Assembly (NCBI GenBank): GCA_016199685.1
Contig: JACQGD010000075.1
Location: 1 to 11,202, forward strand
DNA length: 11,202 nt
Direction: 5' to 3'
Origin: Candidatus Saccharimonadota bacterium
GTDB lineage: Bacteria; Patescibacteriota; Saccharimonadia; Saccharimonadales; Saccharimonadaceae
Shown: positions 6,193-11,202 of the stretch, in pieces
Position numbering within the stretch: position 1 is the first letter of the stretch
Layout of the letters: each line of letters opens with the position of its first letter
The notes under the pieces: generated by a model
Told to the model about the DNA's origin: nothing
The model's database searches: none
The model's input: the letters and a program-made list of their open reading frames with translations, nothing else
Program-made: the position numbers and the translations under genes

Positions 6193-6797
6193 CTTGAGCC
6201 TCCTAAGTAAAAAATAATAATCTTGAAAAATTCACCCAGCGCCAAGAACCATCCACCTGGAGTTGTCCACCACCATGGAGACCATTGATTATCAGACGCG
6301 ACTGGATGATTTACGATACGAATATTCGTACCTGCGCGCTGTCCAAATTCAAGCCCAGCACGTCGCTGATGATATGCAGAGGTCACAAGAATCACCGATG
6401 TAATATCGTTATTAGTAAATAGATCGTGTGTATTTGCTGCGTTTTGTTTCGTCGTCTCAGATGTCTCCTCGAGAATAATAGACGACGGCGAAACACCTTC
6501 GTTTATTGCTTGACGGCGCATTGCCTCGGCGTTACTCGGGCCAGTTTTATCGGCAGCGGCACCCGATAAAATAAGCTTATCCGCCCATCCGTTTTTATAT
6601 AACTCAATCGCTTGCGCTGTTCTTGCAGAGGTATCGCCGCCACTAATTGCGACAATGGCGTCGACCTTCTGACAGTCAAACGCTACCTGGTCTGGAGATT
6701 GACCGCATGACTTCATGCCATCCGGTCCGAGATATACGGAGAGACCCCCAATAACAATCGCAGCAGCTACGCAGATACCAACAAGCCCCCGAATCAT
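6189..6797 (-). CDS. DUF218 (YdcF/SanA-like) membrane-anchored protein
   Basis: A 202-residue protein with an N-terminal hydrophobic helix (residues ~4-24, GLVGICVAAAIVIGGLSVYL) that serves as anchor or uncleaved signal, followed by a DUF218 domain. Family marks are VDAIVAISGGDTSART (45-60), KLILSGA (74-80), the conserved ETTKQNA stretch (114-120) and VILVTSAYHQRRA (135-147). C31 and C42, just after the anchor, could form a disulfide if the domain is outside the membrane. The C-terminus is aromatic and hydrophobic (WWW at 175-177, FFKIIIFYLGG at 190-200) and may touch the membrane again. Family members are linked to envelope integrity (SanA, ElyC) or bind SAM (YdcF), but the reaction is not established. 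The gene overlaps csd and mnmA by four bases each (ATGA and GTGA), so all three are probably co-translated. Confidence 0.85.
   Translation of the reverse strand: MIRGLVGICVAAAIVIGGLSVYLGPDGMKSCGQSPDQVAFDCQKVDAIVAISGGDTSARTAQAIELYKNGWADKLILSGAAADKTGPSNAEAMRRQAINEGVSPSSIILEETSETTKQNAANTHDLFTNNDITSVILVTSAYHQRRAGLEFGQRAGTNIRIVNHPVASDNQWSPWWWTTPGGWFLALGEFFKIIIFYLGGSR
6199..6204 (-). promoter_or_regulatory. Shine-Dalgarno of mnmA
   Basis: A perfect AGGAGG inside the last codons of the DUF218 gene, six bases before the GTG at 6192. It decides the GTG start and shows that this organism uses canonical Shine-Dalgarno pairing inside operons. Confidence 0.85.
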
Positions 6798-7954
6798 CGC
6801 TTTATCCGCTCTATTTCTTTTTGAACAACTTGGATAATACTCTCCGCTGCCCGCTTGCTATTTTCAGGAGTTGATAGCGCACCGAGACTAAGTCGCAGGC
6901 TTCCATCTGCCGTCGAATCGTCAAGCCCAATCGCAGTCAAAACGTGTGATCGGGTGCCTTTATTTGCCGCGCACGCACTCCCTGTTGCAACAAGCACACC
7001 TTGCGCCTCGAGCCCAAACACGAGTCGCTCCGCATCAATTCCTGGCCAGGAAATATGGAGATGTCCAGGGAGGCGATGCTTCTTATGTCCCGACACTATT
7101 GCCTCGGGAAATGCACTGGTCAACTGCGCTTCTATCATGTCACGAAGTGCCCCAACACGCTCCGCCTCTTGTTTTCGATGTTTGTCCGCGAGTGCCATCG
7201 CCGTCGCGAATCCTATTGTTCCAGCGACGTTTTCCGTGCCACTTCGATATCCTCGCTCTTGTCCGCCGCCAACAATCTGAGGTTTCAGTACGATATGTCT
7301 ATCCGCCCACAAAAGTCCCATTTGCTTTGGTCCATACACTTTTGCAGCGTTAATTGTCAGTAAATCGACACCGAGTCGAGCGACATTGACATCGAGCAGT
7401 CCAACGCCTTGCGATGCATCGCTATGCAAGTAGAGTGGCGTCGTATCGCCATCTGCGAGTCGCTTAGCACGAGTCTCTTTGATGAGCTGTGCTATGTCAC
7501 GAAGTGGTTGAATTGTCCCAAGTTCATTGTTTGCAAGGGCGATACTCACCAGCACCGTATCAGCACGCAGGGCCTGTTTGACAGTCTCGACTGAAATACG
7601 GCCATGCGCATCGGGCTCTATAGTTGTATGACTATGCTGCTTTGCGGCTGCAAGTACAGCGTGATGTTCAATACTTGGGACGACAACATGCCCACTGACA
7701 CTCCCAAATGCCAAATTAATCGATTCGGTTGCACCCGCAGTCATGACAAGCTCGTCAGCTGTTGCACCTATTGCCTGCGCAATTGCCTGCTTCGCGGCCT
7801 CGTAGTCGCGTCGAACTTTAATCGCAGGAGCGTAAGGACTTGAAGGATTGTAGAAGTCCAGCGAAAAGTACGGTTGCATCGCCGCAATAACTCTTTGACT
7901 CATCGGCGTTGCCGCCGCATGATCAAGATATATACTCTCTAAATCAGTCTTCAT
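6794..7954 (-). CDS. Cysteine desulfurase (NifS/IscS family)
   Basis: A PLP enzyme that removes sulfur from cysteine as a persulfide, yielding alanine. The 386-residue product is complete. It starts with the typical YLDHAAATP (9-17). EHHAV (96-100) gives the catalytic His97, HSDASQG (177-183) holds Asp179 and Gln182 that hold the cofactor, Lys205 in INAAKVYGPK is the PLP lysine, and GYRSGTEN (235-242) follows. The active-site loop is GSACAANKGTRSHVL, with the persulfide Cys328; its length resembles the IscS/NifS type more than SufS. With mnmA two genes downstream and no iscU, tusA or sufBC in view, the obvious role is to supply sulfur for tRNA 2-thiouridine, though iron-sulfur cluster supply cannot be excluded. 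Promoter and ribosome site lie directly upstream. The symbol (iscS, nifS or csd) cannot be settled here. Confidence 0.93.
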   Translation of the reverse strand: MKTDLESIYLDHAAATPMSQRVIAAMQPYFSLDFYNPSSPYAPAIKVRRDYEAAKQAIAQAIGATADELVMTAGATESINLAFGSVSGHVVVPSIEHHAVLAAAKQHSHTTIEPDAHGRISVETVKQALRADTVLVSIALANNELGTIQPLRDIAQLIKETRAKRLADGDTTPLYLHSDASQGVGLLDVNVARLGVDLLTINAAKVYGPKQMGLLWADRHIVLKPQIVGGGQERGYRSGTENVAGTIGFATAMALADKHRKQEAERVGALRDMIEAQLTSAFPEAIVSGHKKHRLPGHLHISWPGIDAERLVFGLEAQGVLVATGSACAANKGTRSHVLTAIGLDDSTADGSLRLSLGALSTPENSKRAAESIIQVVQKEIERIKR

Positions 7955-7959
7955 TTACT

Positions 7960-7965
7960 TTCCTT
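7960..7965 (-). promoter_or_regulatory. Ribosome binding site of the cysteine desulfurase gene
   Basis: AAGGAA ends five bases before the ATG at 7954 and directly abuts the -10 box at 7966-7971. If transcription started at the usual +7 the site would not be in the message, so it may serve transcripts arriving from upstream. Confidence 0.5.
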
Positions 7966-7974
7966 ATTATAGCA
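7966..7974 (-). promoter_or_regulatory. Extended -10 promoter of the csd-DUF218-mnmA operon
   Basis: TGCTATAAT on the minus strand, a consensus extended -10, ends 11 bases before the ATG. I see no strong -35. It is identical to the extended -10 of the plus-strand gene at 2167. Confidence 0.6.
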
Positions 7975-8019
7975 TTCGCAGCTTAAGAGACGACACGAAT
8001 TGCATGTATCCGAGCAGCA

Positions 8020-8472
8020 CTACGACGCGGCTTGTTGGACAAGTGGCTGTCCTGTTTGAGGGTCGCAGTTATAAATTTCGCGAGCGATACGTTCGTAATA
8101 GAGTCGCGTTGAAAGCATAAAATTATCAAGTTCGTCGCCTTCTATAAAATTATACTTAGCACCTTCTTGCGCTTTCAAAATACCATTTTCATGAATCTCG
8201 TAGCGAGTTGTCGCCGTCCGACGCTTGCCTGAATGATCGTTCCATTCTTCGTGCCAGATCCATGTATCGGGGTCAAGATTAAAGAACTCACGTCGATGTC
8301 CTTTTGGCACATCTCCAAATAGCGTGCCGCCAATTTCACTCTCCATCTGAATCAATTGACGTCTGGTAGGTTTACTTGTGGGAGACTTTTTTTTCGACAC
8401 CCTAAGCTTCGGCATCGAAATATCTTCTGTGCCGATAAGGAGCTCAAATGTCTTCTTTAGTAAATCTGCCAT
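8020..8472 (-). CDS. Conserved hypothetical protein, CPR type, 150 residues
   Basis: I know of no function. The central part reads IGGTLFGDVPKGHRREFFNL (47-66) followed by DPDTWIWHEEW (67-77), then a beta-rich section (TTRYEIHENGILKAQ) and a helical end (LSTRLYYERIAREIYN). I recall similar GGTLFG...GHRREFF...TWIWHEEW proteins in Saccharibacteria and other Patescibacteria, which needs a search to confirm. It has no signal peptide or membrane helix. The N-terminus is basic (PKLRVSKKKSPTSKPTRR, 21-38), possibly a nucleic-acid or membrane-surface contact. The gene starts six bases after the stop of its partner, and its AAAGGA ribosome site lies in the partner's last codons, so the two are translationally coupled. 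The aromatic core with His-Arg-Arg and His-Glu-Glu suggests a small folded domain. Confidence 0.85.
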   Translation of the reverse strand: MADLLKKTFELLIGTEDISMPKLRVSKKKSPTSKPTRRQLIQMESEIGGTLFGDVPKGHRREFFNLDPDTWIWHEEWNDHSGKRRTATTRYEIHENGILKAQEGAKYNFIEGDELDNFMLSTRLYYERIAREIYNCDPQTGQPLVQQAAS

Positions 8473-8478
8473 ATCGTT

Positions 8479-8844
8479 TTATCCTTTTGCCGTCCTACTG
8501 CGGAACACTTCGACTCTTTGACCGTATGCTTTCACAATTCCTGCATTTTTTATTTGTTCCCGAGCAAGACTATCACGTAGCTCTACATCTTCGATAGCCT
8601 TCCTGGCTTCTGCGACGATTGCGTAGCGGTGATCCGTGCCATGCAGCTCCCGACTCGAGATCGGCTCACCTTCGGCATTCTCTGAACTGACAATGCGTCG
8701 AGGCGCCTTAGTATTTACCTCCGTATCTTGCCCACGAAAAACAGCCTGCGCTTCTTGCACAAGTTTCGGAGGGAAAGATGACTCGATGTCTTGACGGAAA
8801 TCGTCGGAGAGATCGGGCATTTGATTCGCCTGAATTGGTGTCAT
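8479..8844 (-). CDS. Hypothetical protein, 121 residues
   Basis: I do not recognise this protein. It is charged and soluble, without signal peptide or membrane segment. Residues 1-30 (MTPIQANQMPDLSDDFRQDI, then ESSFPPKLV) and 30-60 look extended or disordered. SSRELHGTDHRYAIVAEARK and AIEDVELRDSLAREQIKNAG (~63-102) look helical, and the tail is basic (QRVEVFRSRTAKG). The ATG at 8844 is supported by GAGGA nine bases upstream. The next gene (8020-8472) follows after six bases and takes its ribosome site from this gene's end, so the two products probably act together. tatD ends 54 bases upstream, so it may be read as part of the metG-tatD transcript. Confidence 0.78.
   Translation of the reverse strand: MTPIQANQMPDLSDDFRQDIESSFPPKLVQEAQAVFRGQDTEVNTKAPRRIVSSENAEGEPISSRELHGTDHRYAIVAEARKAIEDVELRDSLAREQIKNAGIVKAYGQRVEVFRSRTAKG
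8482..8487 (-). promoter_or_regulatory. Ribosome binding site embedded in the upstream gene end
   Basis: AAAGGA forms the last two codons (Lys-Gly) of the 121-residue gene, just before its TAA, and lies nine bases before the ATG at 8472. Confidence 0.6.
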
Positions 8845-8853
8845 AGTTTCAAA

Positions 8854-8858
8854 TCCTC
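8854..8858 (-). promoter_or_regulatory. Ribosome binding site of the 121-residue hypothetical
   Basis: GAGGA on the minus strand, nine bases before the ATG at 8844, in the 54-base gap after tatD. No clear promoter or terminator is visible in that gap. Confidence 0.55.
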
Positions 8859-8898
8859 ACTAGAATTTAGGAGTTAGTAACTGTTAAGAGTATTTATT

Positions 8899-9045
8899 TT
8901 AAAGCGCGAATAACGCAGATGCATTTGCCGACGTCTGTCTTGAAACCTCTTCAAAGGTCAATCCGCGGACCATTGCATGGTGCTCGGCGACATACTTGAC
9001 AAATGCTGGCTCATTTACTGTACCACGCTTTGGCACAGGTGTCAA
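8899..9045 (-). pseudogene. tatD: TatD-family hydrolase, C-terminal remnant in another frame
   Basis: Read in the frame beginning at 9045, the sequence gives LTPVPKRGTVNEPAFVKYVA and on to RQTSANASALFAL, ending at TAA 8899-8901. This is the standard end of TatD proteins: it follows the ETDxPFLTP motif and finishes with the conserved TSANA segment. It has no start of its own. It is out of frame with the N-terminal half (9011-9376), and the two overlap around the junction at 9044-9050. The middle of the enzyme, including the metal-binding FH, H and ETD residues, is absent. This piece shows that the short tatD frame comes from an internal deletion and not from a natural C-terminal truncation. 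Confidence 0.85.
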
Positions 9046-9376
9046 GATCGAGCGCAGCAATCTGTACCAGACGAGGAGAATGCGCGTAGAAATAGTCCAG
9101 CCCTATCTCACCAACACCGACAACACGGTTAGATGTGTCGCGCAGCATAGATTCAATCTGAGAAATTCCGTCTTTTGTGTCGTGTGGGTGCACTCCGACG
9201 ATTGCATAGCACTCCGTATATCGCTTCGATAGTTCGACGGCACGCTCGGAGCTCTTTTCATTTACGCCTACACAAAGCATCTTCGTAACACCAGCAACTA
9301 AAGCACGTTCTCGTGCTCCATCTGGATCGGCATAGTCAGCCTCATGAATATGACCATGAGTATCGACAAGCATCAC
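9011..9376 (-). CDS. tatD: TatD-family metal-dependent DNase, N-terminal fragment of a broken gene
   Basis: A 121-residue frame. Residues 1-108 are TatD: MLVDTHGHIHEADY with the metal-binding HxH (H7, H9), VGVHPHD (61-67) and GVGEIGLDYFYAHSPR (87-102) with the bridging Glu90. After QIAAL the frame runs through unrelated codons (DLDTCAKAWYSK), which are the C-terminal region read out of frame, and stops at 9011. TatD enzymes are two-metal TIM-barrel hydrolases acting on DNA or D-aminoacyl substrates. Missing the later His and Asp ligands, this product would be inactive. Roughly 110-120 residues are gone (estimate from the usual ~255-260 length). The start is either GTG 9376, overlapping the metG TAG by one base, or ATG 9373, which matches the usual family start better. 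The metG-tatD order is common in bacteria. Confidence 0.88.
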   Translation of the reverse strand: MMLVDTHGHIHEADYADPDGARERALVAGVTKMLCVGVNEKSSERAVELSKRYTECYAIVGVHPHDTKDGISQIESMLRDTSNRVVGVGEIGLDYFYAHSPRLVQIAALDLDTCAKAWYSK

Positions 9377-10863
9377 TACACTTCTTTTTTAGCGTGTGGA
9401 TCTGGCGTATGGAGGTATTTCTTTGGAAATAATACACCATCCTGAGCATGTACAACACCAGACTCAAATGTCTTATGAATAACGTCGGCGGCGTGTGGCA
9501 TGAACGGCACGAGGTAGTCAGCGATTTGCATGAGTGATCCCACTGAAGTTGCGAGAATTTCGCTAAGATGGAGCTCAGCGTCCGCGTCTTCTTCACGGTG
9601 TTTTGCCACTTCCCACGGCTTTACACTTTCAAGATATTGGTTCAAGCTTCGGACTGCAGCCCAAACTTGATCAAGTGCAATATCGAATGTGAGCGCATCC
9701 ATTGCATCACGATATGGCTTCATATCATGCTCAGCTTGACGAGCATCTCCGATAACACCAGCCTGGTAGCGAAGAATCATACTCGAGACTCGTTGCAATA
9801 CGTTTCCTAGATCATTACCAAGTTCAGTATTGTAGGCAGTCTCGAATTTTTCCCAGGTAAAGTCACCGTCGTCTTGCGTTGGGATGTGTCGAGAGAAGAA
9901 ATAGCGGAATGCGTCAACACCGTAGTTGTCGATGATTTCGTTTGGATCGATCACGTTGCCCACTGATTTACTGATTTTTGCACCGCCAATATTGATAAAG
10001 CCATGAACGAGGAGCTTCTTCGGAAGCGAAATTTCAAGACCGAGAAGCATTGCAGGCCATATACCTGCGTGGAACCGAAGGATATCCTTGCCGACAACCT
10101 GTACATCAGCTGGCCAAAATTCTTGCCACCCTTCTTTGTCAGGGTAGCCGAGAACGGTGATGTAATTTGCAAGCGCGTCAAACCAAACATACATCGTCTG
10201 TGTAGGGTCGCCGGGAACAGGCACGCCCCATGAAAGACTCTTACTCGGCCTCGAGATACTCACGTCCTTGACACCATCTTTGATAAGCTCAAGAAATTCT
10301 CTTTGTCGGAATTCTGGAACAATCTGCATTCGCTTATGCTCGATCGCTTCACGAACCTTATCGGTAAATGCGCTGGCTTTAAGATAGTAGTTCTCTTCAC
10401 TCACGCGCTCGTAGGGCTTTTGGTGATCAGGGCAAATACCATTTGTCGCTTCAACTTCCTTATCAGTGAAAAACGCTTCATGTCCGACGCAGTACCATCC
10501 CTCATAACTACCTTTGTAGATATATGGCTGTAGTTTCTGCCAGATCCACTGCACTGCGGCAACATGATGATCATCGGTCGTACGAATAAAATCCGTATAC
10601 TCGGCGCCAACTTTTGTGACGAGATTTTGAAAGTTACCATACATTTGATCGGTATACGCTTTTGGTGCAAGTCCCATTTCCTGCGCCTTTGCAGCAATCT
10701 TATTGCCATGCTCATCAGTTCCTATTTGGAATCTTACTTCTTTACCATTTTGTTTTTGGTAGCGCGCCCAGATGTCGGCGATTAGATAATCAAGCGCATT
10801 GCCAATATGAGGTTTGGCATTTACGTACGGAATTGCGGTAGTGATATATAAGTTTTTTCCCAT
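9376..10863 (-). CDS. metG: Methionyl-tRNA synthetase
   Basis: MetRS charges initiator and elongator tRNAMet in the cytosol. The 495-residue product is complete and is the short form without a C-terminal tRNA-binding (EMAP/Trbp111) domain. The class I signature is PHIGN (18-22; HIGH box) and KISKS is at 296-300. FQIGTDEHGNKIAAKA (45-60) is a typical substrate-binding stretch. The zinc-knuckle region reads WYCVGHEAFF (123-132) and NGICPDHQKP (141-150), so the likely ligands are Cys125, His128, Cys144 and His147, with His where the second Cys is expected. VWFDALANYITVLGY (226-240) and DIL-FHAGIWPA (260-271) are also family marks. The ATG at 10863 comes eight bases after TATAAT and has no Shine-Dalgarno. 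tatD follows at the stop codon, so metG heads that operon. Confidence 0.97.
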   Translation of the reverse strand: MGKNLYITTAIPYVNAKPHIGNALDYLIADIWARYQKQNGKEVRFQIGTDEHGNKIAAKAQEMGLAPKAYTDQMYGNFQNLVTKVGAEYTDFIRTTDDHHVAAVQWIWQKLQPYIYKGSYEGWYCVGHEAFFTDKEVEATNGICPDHQKPYERVSEENYYLKASAFTDKVREAIEHKRMQIVPEFRQREFLELIKDGVKDVSISRPSKSLSWGVPVPGDPTQTMYVWFDALANYITVLGYPDKEGWQEFWPADVQVVGKDILRFHAGIWPAMLLGLEISLPKKLLVHGFINIGGAKISKSVGNVIDPNEIIDNYGVDAFRYFFSRHIPTQDDGDFTWEKFETAYNTELGNDLGNVLQRVSSMILRYQAGVIGDARQAEHDMKPYRDAMDALTFDIALDQVWAAVRSLNQYLESVKPWEVAKHREEDADAELHLSEILATSVGSLMQIADYLVPFMPHAADVIHKTFESGVVHAQDGVLFPKKYLHTPDPHAKKEV

Positions 10864-10871
10864 TTATGATT

Positions 10872-10880
10872 ATTATAACA
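10872..10880 (-). promoter_or_regulatory. Extended -10 promoter of metG, near-leaderless layout
   Basis: TGTTATAAT on the minus strand (extended -10) ends eight bases before the metG ATG, so a +7 start would leave a leader of one or two bases. No good -35 was found at 16-18 bases. The 189-base space between metG and the plus-strand gene at 11053 holds this promoter and the one at 11017-11045, and otherwise nothing I recognise. Confidence 0.6.
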
Positions 10881-11016
10881 GATATCACTCGTTTCTATGG
10901 CTGCACACCCACTATTCACTACGAGTACTGACACCCTGGGTATTCAAGACATACGTCTCATATGGAGAAGATCGATACAAGTGGCCGACGTTACGACTTA
11001 CTCATCATCGTCACCA

Positions 11017-11045
11017 TTGACTTTTATAAGCATAAATGGTATAGT
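11017..11045 (+). promoter_or_regulatory. Strong sigma70-type promoter, leaderless layout
   Basis: TTGACT (11017-11022), exactly 17 bases, then TATAGT (11040-11045). Each box is one base off consensus. Seven bases separate the -10 from the ATG at 11053, so transcription should start at or one base before the start codon. There is no Shine-Dalgarno. Confidence 0.75.
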
Positions 11046-11052
11046 TGATATT

Positions 11053-11202
11053 ATGAATACTGCTCAATCCGAGTGTCCCTACAGATCTCCAAAACAAGCC
11101 GCTCGAGCAGAAGCGCGCCATCTTGCTCACGGAGAAAATAGCGTTCACCCCACTATCAATTCCCTTAGTCAATTCGATCCTGCAATACATATTGACCACC
11201 CG
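11053..11202 (+). CDS. Unknown protein, first 50 codons (runs off the right edge)
   Basis: The frame is open from the ATG at 11053 to the end of the window. It begins MNTAQSECPYRSPKQAARAE and continues with a charged, His-rich stretch (ARHLAHGENSVHP) and PAIHIDHP at the edge. I do not recognise it. It has no signal peptide or membrane helix in the visible part. The strong promoter placed exactly at the start codon is the main support for it being a gene. It is divergent from metG. Confidence 0.55.
   Translation, partial: MNTAQSECPYRSPKQAARAEARHLAHGENSVHPTINSLSQFDPAIHIDHP

Noticed and set aside
5485..6210. 241-residue plus-strand open frame
   Set aside because: It is antisense to the intact mnmA gene and has no recognisable motif or start signal.
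9038..9052. Intron, intein or bypassing element at the breaks
   Set aside because: Such elements add sequence; here sequence is missing and nothing extra is present.
10881..11016. tRNA or small RNA gene in the metG upstream gap
   Set aside because: No T-loop, acceptor pairing or terminator-like hairpin was found by eye.

Overview
The window looks like chromosomal DNA from a Patescibacteria/CPR bacterium, most likely Candidatus Saccharibacteria (TM7). This rests on the overall flavour of the proteins, the short alanyl-tRNA synthetase without a C-terminal DHHA1/C-Ala part, the pair of an FtsA/PilM-like ATPase with a baseplate-J-like membrane protein, and a CPR-type conserved hypothetical. It is a judgement from protein resemblance, not a database result. 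UGA is used as a stop here (csd and the DUF218 gene end in TGA), so the UGA=Gly code of SR1/Gracilibacteria does not apply. Almost all genes lie on the minus strand; only two, both unrecognised, lie on the plus strand. I saw no tRNA, rRNA, CRISPR, insertion sequence or phage gene, and no gene-free stretch above 300 bases.

Layout, left to right: (1) 1-2087, minus: an actin-fold FtsA/PilM-like gene followed two bases later by a bitopic protein with a baseplate-J-like outer part, which runs off the left edge. (2) 2167-3231, plus: an acidic 354-residue protein of unknown function, divergent from pilM and apparently leaderless. (3) 3228-5076, minus: a small LEA/CsbD-like protein and alaS, both damaged. 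(4) 5155-7954, minus: a three-gene operon with 4-base overlaps, csd (cysteine desulfurase) - DUF218 membrane protein - mnmA, which supplies sulfur to the wobble uridine of tRNA. (5) 8020-8844, minus: two hypothetical genes. (6) 8899-10863, minus: metG followed by a broken tatD. (7) 11053-11202, plus: the first 50 codons of an unknown gene behind a very good promoter.

The most striking feature is damage. Four coding junctions (about 1722-1731, 3828-3836, 4950-4957 and 9044-9050) join parts of conserved genes with the middle or start missing and the frame changed. pilM has lost its central subdomain and second phosphate motif, alaS its N-terminus and a short piece before the TYGFP motif, tatD its middle. 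Conserved sequence resumes immediately on the far side of each junction. Because alaS is essential, assembly collapse or a minority variant is at least as likely as real gene loss.

A second pattern is the layout of starts. Genes at the head of transcripts (2167+, 11053+, metG, pilM) have a TATAAT-like box only 6-10 bases before the ATG and no Shine-Dalgarno, so they are probably leaderless or nearly so. Genes inside operons (mnmA and both hypotheticals), and also csd and the small LEA/CsbD-like gene, have clear Shine-Dalgarno sequences.
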